64,000 bases of DNA from Actinophytocola sp963826035 (GTDB lineage: Bacteria > Actinomycetota > Actinomycetes > Mycobacteriales > Pseudonocardiaceae). The translations under genes were made by a program, and so were the position numbers. Of the stretch, positions 9,829 through 18,497 are shown one piece after another. The notes below the pieces were generated by a model that was not told the DNA's origin, did not search any database, and was given only the letters and a program-made list of their open reading frames with translations. Where the stretch lies: the NCBI GenBank assembly GCA_963826035.1, contig CAWGVZ010000002.1:1-64000 (forward strand). Direction: 5' to 3'. The first letter of the stretch is position 1; every line of letters starts with the position of its first letter.

Positions 9829-10760
9829 AGTCCCTCCAGAGTGGACCGCATCTTCGCGAACCCGGAGAACTTCACGATGACCAGCGAGATCGCGGTGGCC
9901 ACGACCACCAGCACCGATGCGATGGCCGACGCGTAGCCGAACTCGAAGGACCGGAAGCCGCGGATGTACATCTCGAACGGCAGGACGTAGGTGGCCGTGC
10001 CCGGTCCGCCGTTGGTCAGCAGCAGCACGGTCTCGAAGTACGTGAGCGACCCGACGATCATGATGGTCGACGACGTGATGAGCGTGTTCCGCAGCTGCGG
10101 CAACGTGATGTGCCAGAACATGTCCCAGCGGTTCGCGCCGTCGATGGTGGCCGCGTCGTACAGCGTCTTCGGGATGTTGCGTGCCGCTGCCTGGTACAGC
10201 AGCGTGTGGAACGGGATGAACTGCCAGCCGACCACGAACACGATCGCGGCGAGCGCGCCCGAACTGGAGCCCAGGATGTTCTGGAACGGCCCGAACTCGG
10301 CCGCCAGCCCGAAGTACGGGTCGAGCAGCCGGTTCCACATCAACGCGACCGCCGCGCTGGACAACAGCAGCGGCAGGAAGAAGATCGACGACAGGATCGC
10401 CCGGTTGCGCTGCGGTCCGGCCGCCCACACGCCGAGCAGCAGCGCCATGGGCGTCTGCGTCGCCCAGCCGAGCGCGGTCAGCAGGAGTGTGGTTTTCGTG
10501 GCGTCGAGAATCCGTTCGTCGCCGAACAGCCGCACCCAGTTGTCGAACCCCGCCGGTACCGGATCGCCGATGCCCTGCCATTCGGTGAACGACAGGTACA
10601 CCACCAGCACCAGCGGGAACGCCGCGAAGAAGCCGAAGAACAACGCCGCCGGCAGCAGGTACCAGGCGCGCGGCCGGTTGCCACGCGCCGGCGTGCCCTG
10701 CTGCCGGGGGCGTTGCTTCGTCTCCGGCGCACCGGACGGCGGCGCGATCGTGACGGTCAT
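9825..10760 (-). CDS. Carbohydrate ABC transporter permease (MalF-like)
   Basis: A 311-residue CUT1 permease: a basic, Pro-rich N-terminal 30 residues, then six predicted helices starting at AWYLLPAALFFGFFAAFPLVL. The EAA loop (TLYDAATIDGANRWDMFWHI) is at about residue 205. The ATG directly abuts the stop of the substrate-binding protein gene (TAGATG), so translation is coupled. It pairs with the MalG-like protein to form the membrane channel. Confidence 0.93.
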   Translation of the reverse strand: MTVTIAPPSGAPETKQRPRQQGTPARGNRPRAWYLLPAALFFGFFAAFPLVLVVYLSFTEWQGIGDPVPAGFDNWVRLFGDERILDATKTTLLLTALGWATQTPMALLLGVWAAGPQRNRAILSSIFFLPLLLSSAAVALMWNRLLDPYFGLAAEFGPFQNILGSSSGALAAIVFVVGWQFIPFHTLLYQAAARNIPKTLYDAATIDGANRWDMFWHITLPQLRNTLITSSTIMIVGSLTYFETVLLLTNGGPGTATYVLPFEMYIRGFRSFEFGYASAIASVLVVVATAISLVIVKFSGFAKMRSTLEGL

Positions 10761-12071
10761 CTATGCCGCGTCCTCGTTCGCCGAGATGAAGCCCTCCGCG
10801 TCCAGTTCGCCGAGGAACACCTGGGCCAGCGCGTCGAGCATCGGCTGCGCGAGGTTGCGCTCGATCGCCTGGTCCCACGACAGCTGGAAGCTCGGCGCGT
10901 CGTTGACCATGCCGTAGACCAGTTCGGCGAACGCCGGGTCGGCCGCCTTGTCCAGGTGCTCCTCGAGGTTGGCCACCGCGGGAACGTCGCCGGCCGCCAG
11001 CCACTGGTCGATGTAGGGCCGTGAGGCCATCTCCGACTTCAGGAACTCGATCGCCGCGTCGACGTTGTCCGAGGACTTGGTGATGGAGAAGTAGTTCGTC
11101 GGGTTGCCGACGATCGCCTTCGGATCACCCACGCCGCCGTCGACCGTCGGGAAGTCGGTGAACCCGAGGTGGTTCTTCGCGTACTCCGGCTGGTCCTGGA
11201 CCTGGTTCGTGTACTCCCACGAACCCATCAGGTGCATGGCCGCCCTGCCCTGCGCGATCAGCGTCGACGCGCCGGCGCCGTCCCACCGCACGGACGCGAA
11301 GTTGTCGCCGAACCCGCCCCGGTCGACCAGGTCACGGATCATGTCGATGGACGTCTTCACGGCCGGGTCGCGCCACGCACCTTGCTCGCCGGCCGCGATC
11401 CGCTCGAAGACCCGCGGCCCGCCGATGCGGTCGAGCAGGTACTCCGGCCACACCAGCTCGGTCCAGGAGTCGCCGCCCGCCAGGGCGAACGGGATGATGC
11501 CGGCCGCCTTCACGCGCTCGACCACGGTCAGCAGCTCGGCCCATGTGCGCGGCGCCTGCAGACCCAGGTCGCCGAACACCTTCTTGTTGTAGAACAGGAT
11601 GATCGGCTGCATGCCGCGGGCGGGAACGCCGTAGTACTTGCCGTCGATGGTGCCCGCGTCCAGCACGGTCGCCAGGAACTGGTCCTTCCACGCCGGGTCC
11701 TCGTCGAAGTGCGGGGTGAGGTCGACCAGCAGGTCGTCCTTGGCGTAGGCACGGATGCTGCCGCCGCCCCAGTTGTAGAAGACGTCAGGCGCGTCCGAAG
11801 TGCCCATCGAGACATGCAGTTTGTCGCGGTAGCCGTCGTTGCCCGTGGACACGAGAGTCGCTTCGACGTCGGACTTCGCGTTGAACCGGTCGAGCGCGCC
11901 GCGGTGCGCGACGTTCTGGGCCTCTTCCTGAATAACCCACACCTGCATGCGGCCACCGCCGCCGCCGCTGGTCGTATCGGTGCCGCACGCGCTGGTGCCG
12001 AGCAGGCCAGCACCTACGCCGGCGCCCATGAGGCCGAGGAATGATCTTCTGGGAAGTCTCTGGGGGACCAT
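10761..12071 (-). CDS. Sugar ABC transporter substrate-binding lipoprotein
   Basis: A 436-residue extracellular solute-binding protein of the CUT1 family. The N-terminus has a twin-arginine-like motif (LPRRSFLGLMGAG) followed by a lipobox (LLGTSACG), so it is probably Tat-exported and lipid-anchored at the Cys. I start at 12071 because GAAAGG lies at a proper distance; an in-frame ATG at 12086 has no such site. It is the first gene of a four-gene minus-strand operon with two permeases and lacI, divergent from the GH3 glycosidase. Confidence 0.92.
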   Translation of the reverse strand: MVPQRLPRRSFLGLMGAGVGAGLLGTSACGTDTTSGGGGGRMQVWVIQEEAQNVAHRGALDRFNAKSDVEATLVSTGNDGYRDKLHVSMGTSDAPDVFYNWGGGSIRAYAKDDLLVDLTPHFDEDPAWKDQFLATVLDAGTIDGKYYGVPARGMQPIILFYNKKVFGDLGLQAPRTWAELLTVVERVKAAGIIPFALAGGDSWTELVWPEYLLDRIGGPRVFERIAAGEQGAWRDPAVKTSIDMIRDLVDRGGFGDNFASVRWDGAGASTLIAQGRAAMHLMGSWEYTNQVQDQPEYAKNHLGFTDFPTVDGGVGDPKAIVGNPTNYFSITKSSDNVDAAIEFLKSEMASRPYIDQWLAAGDVPAVANLEEHLDKAADPAFAELVYGMVNDAPSFQLSWDQAIERNLAQPMLDALAQVFLGELDAEGFISANEDAA

Positions 12072-12140
12072 GGTCGCGCCTTTCACGAGGTGGTCCGCGC
12101 GCCGGGACTCCCGGACGTCAATCGCCCCAGCGCGATCACT

Positions 12141-12160
12141 AAATCGAAAATTATCGGTTT
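12141..12160. promoter_or_regulatory. Imperfect LacI-type operator before the transporter operon
   Basis: AAATCGAAAATTATCGGTTT is a 20-bp imperfect palindrome (8 of 10 arm positions pair) about 70 bp upstream of the substrate-binding protein start. The CGAAA/TATCG halves resemble the CGAAA/TTTCG halves of the two stronger sites, so it may be a weaker operator for the transporter genes. Confidence 0.45.
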
Positions 12161-12264
12161 TGGACCGGTAAGTTGGTGAGCAGGTTACGGTGGAGCACTC
12201 GCCCGGTCAATCCCTTGATCCGCGTGAATTGCAGGGTTAGCTTGGGATCTCGACGCAATGAACT

Positions 12265-12281
12265 CTTCGAAACTTTCGGAA
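12265..12281. promoter_or_regulatory. LacI-type operator before the GH3 gene
   Basis: CTTCGAAACTTTCGGAA matches the perfect palindrome at 8994-9010 in 15 of 17 positions and ends 10 bp before the GH3 start codon, overlapping the translation start region. Binding here would block glycosidase transcription. Confidence 0.75.
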
Positions 12282-12291
12282 TGAGGTCGGC

Positions 12292-14523
12292 ATGGAGCCG
12301 TGGCGGGATTCCGCACGCCCGGTGCCTGAGCGGGTCGCCGACCTGCTCGGCCGGATGACGCTGCCGGAGAAGGTCGCGCAGCTGTACAGCGTGTGGCTCG
12401 GCAGGTCGGCGGACGACGACGATGTCGCGCCGTTCGAACACGAACTGGTGGAGAAGGAGTTGGACTGGCCAACTCTCATCAAGAACGGGCTCGGTCAGCT
12501 CACGCGCCCGTTCGGCACGTCGGCCGTGGAGCCGTCCCGCGGGGCCATGCGGCTCGCCGGGACGCAGGCGCAGATCATGGAGTCCGGCCGGTTCGGCATT
12601 CCCGCGATGGTGCACGAGGAATGCCTGTCCGGCGTGATGACGTTGGGCGCCACCATCTATCCGACACCGCTCGCCTGGGGTGCGGCGTTCGACCCGGACC
12701 TCGTGGAGACCATGGCCACGCAGATCGGGTGGGCGCTGAGGTCCATGGGCGTGCACCAGGGTCTGGCGCCCGTGCTGGACGTCACCCGCGATATCCGTTG
12801 GGGCAGAACGGAAGAGACCATCGGTGAGGACCCGCACCTGGTGGCGACCGTCGGTACGGCCTACGTCCGCGGCCTGCAGTCCACGGGGATCGTGGCCACG
12901 CTCAAGCACCTGGTCGGCTACTCGGCCTCGCGTGGCGCGCGCAACTTCGCGCCGGTGGCCGCCGGTCCCCGGGAAGTGGCCGACATGCTGCTGCCGCCGT
13001 TCCTCGCCGCCGTGCGCGCGGGTGCGCGATCGGCCATGCCGTCCTACGCGGACGTCGACGGGGTGCCGCCGACCGCCGACCGGGCGCTGCTCACCGATCT
13101 GCTGCGTGACCACTGGGGTTTCACGGGAACGGTGGTGTCGGACTACTTCGCCGTCACGTTCCTCGAGACCCTGCACGGGGTGGCGGCCGACCCCGCCGGC
13201 GCGGCTCACCTGGCGCTCGCGGCCGGGGTGGACGTCGAACTGCCGACCGTGCGGTGTTTCGGTGAGCCGCTGGTCGACGCGGTGACGGCCGGTGACTTGC
13301 CCGAGTCGCTTGTGGACATCGCGGCCACCAGGGTGCTCACGCAGAAGTGTGAGCTGGGACTGCTCGACGCCGACTGGCGTCCCGACCAAACGTCTACTGT
13401 GGACCTCGATCCGCTGGAGTCGCGGTTGCTCGCGCGGCGGCTGGCCGAGGAGTCGGTGGTGCTGCTGGCGAACGACGGCACGCTGCCGCTGCGGCCGGGA
13501 CTGCGGGTCGCGCTCGTCGGGGCGCAGGCGGACACCACGGCGGCCATGCTCAGCTGCTACACGTTCCCCCGGCACGTGGCCACCACGTCGCCCGGGGTGG
13601 AGATCCCGACCCTGCTCGACTCGCTGGCGGAGGACGGGACGCTCGAGTACGCGGCGGACGGCCCGCTGGCCGTGGCGGCCGCCGAACGGGCGGACGTGTG
13701 TGTGGTGGTGCTCGGCGACCAGGCGGGGCTGTTCGGGCGGGGCACGTCCGGCGAGGGCACCGACGCGGTCAACCTGCGGATACCCGGCGCCGAGCTGCTG
13801 GACGAGGTGCTGGCCACCGGCACGCCCGTGGTGCTCGTGCTGCTGACCGGCCGGCCGTATGCGCTCGGCCCGTACGTGGACCGGGTGGCGGCGATCGTGC
13901 AGGCCTTCTTCCCTGGTGAGGAGGGCGGACCCGCGATGGCCGGCGTGCTCACCGGGCGGGTCAACCCGGCCGGGCGGCTGCCGGCGAGCGTGCCGGCCGA
14001 CCCGTACGCGCAACCCGCGTCCTACCTGGCGCCGCCGCTCGGACGCTTGAACGACACCAGTTCGGTCGACCCGACGCCCCTGTTCCCGTTCGGGTACGGG
14101 CTCTCCTACACGACGTTCGAGTGGCTGGACCCCCGCGTGGACACGGCGGAGACGGGAACCGACGGATCGGTGACCGTGTCGGTGGCCGTGCGGAACACGG
14201 GTGAGCGGGCCGGGGCCGAGGTCGTGCAGCTGTACCTGCACGACCCGGTCGCCCAGGTCACGCGGCCGGTGGTGCGGCTGATCGGCTACGCGAAGGTGCG
14301 CATCGACGCCGGTGCGGAGCGGCGCGTCGAGTTCGTGGTGCCGGCCGAGGCGGCGGCGTTCACCGGGCTCGCCGGTCATCGGGTGGTCGAGCCGGGCGAG
14401 CTGGAGCTGCGGCTGTCCGCGTCGAGCGGGGACGTTCGCCATACGGTCCCGATCCGGCTGACCGGTGAAACGCGGGAGGTGGATCAGCGACACGAGCGGG
14501 CGGTTGGGGTTACCTTGCATTAA
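12292..14523 (+). CDS. Glycoside hydrolase family 3 beta-glucosidase/beta-xylosidase
   Basis: A 743-residue GH3 enzyme without a signal peptide, so it probably hydrolyses imported oligosaccharides in the cytoplasm. The catalytic nucleophile is Asp284 in VVSDYF. The second sandwich domain follows at about residues 390-560 and a fibronectin-III-like domain (NTGERAGAEVVQLYLHDP) at about 635-720. ATG at 12292 with GAGG upstream. It is the first gene of a plus-strand operon with the oxidoreductase and PmoA-family genes, divergent from the transporter. Substrate (xylo-, gluco- or other oligosaccharide) cannot be told from sequence alone. Confidence 0.92.
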   Translation: MEPWRDSARPVPERVADLLGRMTLPEKVAQLYSVWLGRSADDDDVAPFEHELVEKELDWPTLIKNGLGQLTRPFGTSAVEPSRGAMRLAGTQAQIMESGRFGIPAMVHEECLSGVMTLGATIYPTPLAWGAAFDPDLVETMATQIGWALRSMGVHQGLAPVLDVTRDIRWGRTEETIGEDPHLVATVGTAYVRGLQSTGIVATLKHLVGYSASRGARNFAPVAAGPREVADMLLPPFLAAVRAGARSAMPSYADVDGVPPTADRALLTDLLRDHWGFTGTVVSDYFAVTFLETLHGVAADPAGAAHLALAAGVDVELPTVRCFGEPLVDAVTAGDLPESLVDIAATRVLTQKCELGLLDADWRPDQTSTVDLDPLESRLLARRLAEESVVLLANDGTLPLRPGLRVALVGAQADTTAAMLSCYTFPRHVATTSPGVEIPTLLDSLAEDGTLEYAADGPLAVAAAERADVCVVVLGDQAGLFGRGTSGEGTDAVNLRIPGAELLDEVLATGTPVVLVLLTGRPYALGPYVDRVAAIVQAFFPGEEGGPAMAGVLTGRVNPAGRLPASVPADPYAQPASYLAPPLGRLNDTSSVDPTPLFPFGYGLSYTTFEWLDPRVDTAETGTDGSVTVSVAVRNTGERAGAEVVQLYLHDPVAQVTRPVVRLIGYAKVRIDAGAERRVEFVVPAEAAAFTGLAGHRVVEPGELELRLSASSGDVRHTVPIRLTGETREVDQRHERAVGVTLH

Positions 14524-14535
14524 GGGGGTAACTCG

Positions 14536-15612
14536 ATGAAGATCGATGTCGCGATCGTCGGCACGGGCGGTATCGCCGGCCTGCACGCGGAAGCACTGGC
14601 CGCGCAGGGTCGGCGGGCCCGAATCGTGGCGGCCGTGGACGTCCACGAGCCCGCGCTCGCCGCGTTCGGCAAGCGGTGGAAGGTGCGGGCCCGGTACCCG
14701 GACCTGGACACGTTGCTGGACAACAAGAAACCCGACCTCGTGCATCTGTGCACGCCGCCGGGTCTGCATCACGAGCAGGCGGTGGCCTGCGTCTCGCGGG
14801 GCATCTCCGTGCTGTGTGAGAAGCCGCCGGTGCTCGGGTTGGCCGACCTGGACGCCATCGAGGCGGCCACGGTCGGCGGCGCCACGTTCGCCACCGTGTT
14901 CCAGCACCGGTTCGGCAGCGGCGCCACCACGTTGCGCGGCCTGGTGGGCGATCCGCGACTCGGCCGGCCGACCACGGCCGTGTGCCACACGCTGTGGTTC
15001 CGGCCGGACGACTACTTCGCCGTGCCGTGGCGCGGAAACTGGGAGATCGAGGGCGGCGGTCCGACCATGGGCCACGGGATTCACCAGTTCGACCTGCTGC
15101 TGTCGGTCCTGGGGGAGTGGCGCGAGGTGGTGGCGGTCGCGGCGCGGCAGGCGAAGCCGACGGACACCGAGGACCTGTCGTGCGCGATCGTGACGTTCGA
15201 GAACGGCGCGGTGGCGACCGTGGTGAACAGCGTGGTGTCGCCGCGCGAGCGGAGCTACCTGCGGTTCGACTTCGAGCACGCCACGGTCGAGCTGGACCAT
15301 CTCTACGGCTACTCGGACGGGAACTGGCGGGTCACGGCGGCGCCCGGCCACACGGACGAGGTGGCGGCCGCCTGGGCCGCCGGGCCGACGGGCGTCCCAA
15401 GTGGACACAATGCGCAGGTGGCGGCCGTGCTGGACGCCGTCGAGCAGGGTACCGCGCCGCCGGTGTCGCTGCCGGATGCCCGGGCGACAATGGAACTGAT
15501 CGCCGCGACCTACGCGTCGGCGTTCACCGGCGCGCGGGTCGCACGGGGTGACATCGGGCCGGGATCGCCCTTCTACCAACGGATGAACGGGACGGGAGCA
15601 CCGTGGAGCTGA
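14536..15612 (+). CDS. Gfo/Idh/MocA-family oxidoreductase
   Basis: A 358-residue NAD(P)-dependent sugar dehydrogenase-like protein. The Rossmann signature GTGGIAGLHA is at residues 9-18 and the family's EKPP motif at residues 95-98. The C-terminal alpha/beta domain contains HGIHQFDLLL, typical of the substrate site. It lies 12 bp after the GH3 gene and overlaps the next gene by 10 bp, so the three are co-transcribed. Likely oxidises a sugar or sugar acid released by the pathway; the exact substrate is unknown. Confidence 0.92.
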   Translation: MKIDVAIVGTGGIAGLHAEALAAQGRRARIVAAVDVHEPALAAFGKRWKVRARYPDLDTLLDNKKPDLVHLCTPPGLHHEQAVACVSRGISVLCEKPPVLGLADLDAIEAATVGGATFATVFQHRFGSGATTLRGLVGDPRLGRPTTAVCHTLWFRPDDYFAVPWRGNWEIEGGGPTMGHGIHQFDLLLSVLGEWREVVAVAARQAKPTDTEDLSCAIVTFENGAVATVVNSVVSPRERSYLRFDFEHATVELDHLYGYSDGNWRVTAAPGHTDEVAAAWAAGPTGVPSGHNAQVAAVLDAVEQGTAPPVSLPDARATMELIAATYASAFTGARVARGDIGPGSPFYQRMNGTGAPWS

Positions 15613-16439
15613 CCGACGACGGAACGACGCTCGCCGTGGCGCACGACGCTGTCGAACTCTTCCGGTACGTGTACCTGCCGCCGGAGCCGCAGATCGAGTC
15701 GCCGCGGCCCTACCTGCACCCGGTGCGCACGCTCGGCGGCGAGGTGGTGTCGATCTACCGGCCGGACGATCACGTGTGGCACAAGGGCGTCTCCTGGTCG
15801 CTGCCGCACGTCGGCCCGGCGAACTTCTGGGGCGGCCCGACGTACGTCCGGGACACCGGGTACCGCCAGCTGGCGAACAACGGCGCCATGCGGCACCGGG
15901 AGTTCACGGCCAGCACCGCCTACCACGTGGCGCACACGCTGGACTGGGTGACCGAACAGGGCGAGCTGTGGGTGACCGAGGAGCGGACGCTGCGGGTGTC
16001 ACTGGTGGATGGTGGCTGGGCGCTGGGATTCACGTCGGCCATGCGGAACGTGCGGGGCGAGCCGATCGCGTTCGGCAGCCCGACCACCGAGGGCCGGCCG
16101 AACGCCGGCTACGGCGGCCTGATGTGGCGCGGCCCGCGGGAGTTCTCGGGCGGCAAGGTGGTCCTGCCAGGGACGTCCGGCGGCGACGACCTGATGGGTT
16201 CGCGGGCGCCGTGGCTCGCGTACCAGTCCTCCGCCACGGTCGTGTTCGTGGACGCACCGACCAACCCCGGGCACCCGACCAAGTGGTTCGTGCGCACCGA
16301 GCCGTTCGCGTGCGCGTGTCCGGCACCGTTCTTCGACGAGGAGGTGCCGCTACCTCCCGGGGACACGCTGACGCTGACGTACGCGGTGGTGATCGCCGAC
16401 GGCACTCCGGACCCGGCAGCACTGGCCGCGCAGGTCTGA
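15603..16439 (+). CDS. PmoA/DUF6807-family protein
   Basis: A 278-residue protein beginning with GTG (GGGAG site upstream). It contains the family landmarks YLHPVRTLGG, RPDDHVWHKGVSW and FWGGPTYV. Pfam calls the family methane oxygenase PmoA, but in sugar operons it is a cytoplasmic protein of unknown enzymatic role, repeatedly found with Gfo/Idh/MocA oxidoreductases as here. The conserved His/Trp-rich DDHVWHKG segment (near residues 55-62) may be an active site. It ends the operon; a repeat array follows. Confidence 0.85.
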   Translation: MELTDDGTTLAVAHDAVELFRYVYLPPEPQIESPRPYLHPVRTLGGEVVSIYRPDDHVWHKGVSWSLPHVGPANFWGGPTYVRDTGYRQLANNGAMRHREFTASTAYHVAHTLDWVTEQGELWVTEERTLRVSLVDGGWALGFTSAMRNVRGEPIAFGSPTTEGRPNAGYGGLMWRGPREFSGGKVVLPGTSGGDDLMGSRAPWLAYQSSATVVFVDAPTNPGHPTKWFVRTEPFACACPAPFFDEEVPLPPGDTLTLTYAVVIADGTPDPAALAAQV

Positions 16440-16458
16440 GGCCGCTCAGGCTGGCCGG

Positions 16459-16633
16459 AACGTGGGACTCGCCGTGCGTGAACGTGGGACTCGCCGAACC
16501 GGAACGTGGGACTCGCCGTGCGTGAACGTGGGACTCGCCGAGTTTCAAACCTCGCGAGTCCCACGTTCGGAACGGGCGAGTCCCACGTTCGGAGCTGGTG
16601 AGTTCCACGTTCAGATTGGGTGAGTTCCGCGTT
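16459..16633. repeat. 22-bp-phased inverted repeat array (4 direct + 4 inverted copies)
   Basis: Four direct copies of AACGTGGGACTCGCC start at 16459, 16481, 16503 and 16525, exactly 22 bp apart. After a 14-bp centre come four inverted copies (GCGAGTCCCACGTT and variants) at 16554, 16575, 16597 and 16619. The whole forms a giant palindrome between the convergent PmoA-family and HxlR genes. The outer inverted copies carry changes (GTGAGTTCCACGTT, GTGAGTTCCGCGTT). It could act as a bidirectional terminator or a repeat-family insertion hotspot. Confidence 0.9.
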
Positions 16634-16663
16634 TGTGCTCAGTCCGGGCCCAGGGGCGCCGTC

Positions 16664-16981
16664 TCACAGGTTCTTCTCCGCCCACACGGTCAGCTCCTGC
16701 AGCGCGGGCAGTAGGCCGCGCCCGGCGTCGGTGAGCCGGTAGTCGACGGCCACCGGCGGGCCCTCCTCGACCGAGCGCTGCACGAGCCCGGCCGAGGTGA
16801 GGCCGCTGAGCCGCTCGGAGAGCACGGAGTCGCTGATCCCGGCCACCGCGCGGCGCAGCTCGGAGAACGTGGCGGGCCCGTTGAGCAGGCTGCCGAGGAT
16901 CACGCCGTTCCACCGCTTGCCGAGAAACTCGAAGGCCCTGGCCAGGGACTCGTTGCAGGCGTGCGGGTCGTGTTCCTCCAT
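16664..16981 (-). CDS. HxlR-family transcriptional regulator
   Basis: A 105-residue winged-helix regulator (DUF24). The N-terminal Cys within HDPHACNESLARA is typical of redox- or quinone-sensing HxlR proteins. The recognition helix lies in the FSELRRAVAGISDSVLSERL segment, residues 40-60. Start chosen at ATG 16981; 16993 is an alternative and neither has a good ribosome site, so the transcript may be leaderless. It is divergent from the DoxX gene with a perfect palindrome between them, suggesting it controls both. Confidence 0.9.
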   Translation of the reverse strand: MEEHDPHACNESLARAFEFLGKRWNGVILGSLLNGPATFSELRRAVAGISDSVLSERLSGLTSAGLVQRSVEEGPPVAVDYRLTDAGRGLLPALQELTVWAEKNL

Positions 16982-17002
16982 GACAGCGAGCATACCCGCG
17001 TA

Positions 17003-17037
17003 TAGCTTGTTGCTAGTATTTTAGAAGCAACAAGCTA
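17003..17037. promoter_or_regulatory. Operator palindrome between hxlR and doxX
   Basis: Perfect 12-bp arms TAGCTTGTTGCT and AGCAACAAGCTA separated by 11 bp of AT-rich sequence. It sits in the 70-bp divergent promoter region and is the likely HxlR binding site. Confidence 0.75.
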
Positions 17038-17051
17038 CTTAGGAGTTACTC

Positions 17052-17399
17052 GTGTTCACTGTGTTGCTGATCGTGGCCATCGTGTTCGCCGTGCTGCTGC
17101 TGTTCTCGGCCGGCGGCAAGCTGGCGAAGCAGGAGGCCCAGCTGAGGACAATGCGGACCGTGGGCTTCCCGGTGGACAAGATATTGCTGCTGGCGAGTGC
17201 CGAGATCGCGGGCGCCGCGGGACTGATCATCGGCCTGTTCTGGTGGCCACTGGGCGTCGCCGCGGCGATCGGTCTGATCCTGTACTTCGTGGGCGCCACG
17301 GGTTCGCACCTGCGGGTCCGCGACCCGGCCTGGCCGCCGGCGGCCGTCCTGCTGGTGGTCTCAGTCGCGGCCCTGGTCCTCCGTCTCGCCACCATCTGA
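17052..17399 (+). CDS. DoxX-like membrane protein
   Basis: A 115-residue integral membrane protein with four predicted helices, of the DoxX-like/DoxD family, often associated with quinone or thiol redox stress. Starts at GTG 17052 behind AGGAG. Its last 39 bp overlap the convergent pcaDC gene. Divergent from hxlR, which probably represses it. Confidence 0.85.
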   Translation: MFTVLLIVAIVFAVLLLFSAGGKLAKQEAQLRTMRTVGFPVDKILLLASAEIAGAAGLIIGLFWWPLGVAAAIGLILYFVGATGSHLRVRDPAWPPAAVLLVVSVAALVLRLATI

Positions 17400-18497
17400 C
17401 TCGAGGGTGCGTTTGGCGATGGCGAACGCCGCGTTGGCGGCCGGGGCGCCCGCGTAGACCGCCGTGTGCAGAAGGACTTCCGCTATCTCCGCCTCCGTCA
17501 GGCCGTGGCGGCGGGCGGCTCGCACGTGCATGGGGAGTTCCTCGTGCGCCCGTAGTGCCGTGAGCGCCGCGAGGGTGATCGCGCTCCGGGTTCGGCGGTC
17601 CAGCCCTGGCCGGGACCACACGGTGCCCCACGCGCTTTCCGTTATGTACTCCTGGAACGGACGCGTGAAGTCGGTGGTGGTGGCCGTCGCGGCGGCCACG
17701 TGTGCGTCGCCGAGGACGGCTCGGCGGGTGGACGTTCCGACGGCCGACCGGTCCGGGCGCAGGTGGTCCAGGATCAGGCCCGTGAACTCCGCCGGGCGTT
17801 CCACGTTGCCCAGGTGCGCCGCCCCGGGAACGACCACCAGGCGCGCGTTCGGGATCGCGGAGGCTATTCGGCGGCCATGGTCCGGGGGTGTGGCCGGGTC
17901 TTCCTCGCCGGCTATCACCAAGGTGGGCGTCGCAACCCTCGACAAGTCGTCCTCTATGGACATCGTCTCGATGGCCGTGCAGCACGACGCGTAGCCCTCG
18001 GGTGGCTGGGACGCGACCATGTCCCGCAGCCAGGACGTATCGAGGAACCCCGGCGTCACCCAGCGGGTCATCGCCGCGTCCGCCAGACCGTCCATACCGG
18101 ACTCGCGGGCCGCCTTCGCCCGGTCGCGCCACATCTCGGCCGGGCCGAGGGACGCCGACGTACAGCACAGCACCAGCCGGTCCAGCCTCGCCGGCGCGTG
18201 CTCGGCCAGCCACATGCCCACCATGCCGCCAAGGGACAGGCCCACCAGCGACGCGCGCGCCACGCCCAGCTTGTCCAGCAGCGCCAGCAGATCCTCCGCC
18301 AGTTCCGCGAGCGTGTACGGGCCCGCCGGCGCGGGGGAGCCGCCGTGGCCGCGGTGGTCGTACCGGACCACCCGGTAGCCGGCGGCCACCAACGCCGGGA
18401 CCTGCGGGTCCCACATCCGCAGGTCGCTGCCCAGCGAACCGGACAGCACGACCACCGGACCGTCCCCGGACACCTCGTGGTGCAGGTCGACAGTCAT
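17361..18497 (-). CDS. pcaL: PcaDC fusion: 3-oxoadipate enol-lactonase / 4-carboxymuconolactone decarboxylase
   Basis: A 378-residue two-domain enzyme of the beta-ketoadipate pathway. Residues 1-250 are an alpha/beta hydrolase (oxyanion and DHRGHGGS region, nucleophile Ser88 in GLSLGG, GAAHLGNVERP near the catalytic His). Residues 260-378 are the carboxymuconolactone decarboxylase domain (ALRAHEELPMHVRAARRHG). The fusion (PcaL) is typical of actinobacteria. The ATG overlaps the pcaB stop by 4 bp, so both are made from one transcript. It converts 4-carboxymuconolactone to 3-oxoadipate. Confidence 0.93.
   Translation of the reverse strand: MTVDLHHEVSGDGPVVVLSGSLGSDLRMWDPQVPALVAAGYRVVRYDHRGHGGSPAPAGPYTLAELAEDLLALLDKLGVARASLVGLSLGGMVGMWLAEHAPARLDRLVLCCTSASLGPAEMWRDRAKAARESGMDGLADAAMTRWVTPGFLDTSWLRDMVASQPPEGYASCCTAIETMSIEDDLSRVATPTLVIAGEEDPATPPDHGRRIASAIPNARLVVVPGAAHLGNVERPAEFTGLILDHLRPDRSAVGTSTRRAVLGDAHVAAATATTTDFTRPFQEYITESAWGTVWSRPGLDRRTRSAITLAALTALRAHEELPMHVRAARRHGLTEAEIAEVLLHTAVYAGAPAANAAFAIAKRTLESDGGETEDQGRD

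Noticed and set aside
9013..11004. Frames running through all permease genes as one protein
   Set aside because: The 4-bp overlaps and separate family matches show three separate genes.
12151..15579. A very long minus-strand open frame opposite the GH3 and oxidoreductase genes
   Set aside because: It is the antisense shadow of high-GC coding sequence; it has no motifs, no ribosome site, and the plus-strand genes are clearly real.
16459..16633. Regularly spaced repeats considered as a CRISPR array
   Set aside because: Spacing is 22 bp with only about 7 bp between units, half of the units are inverted, and no cas genes are present.
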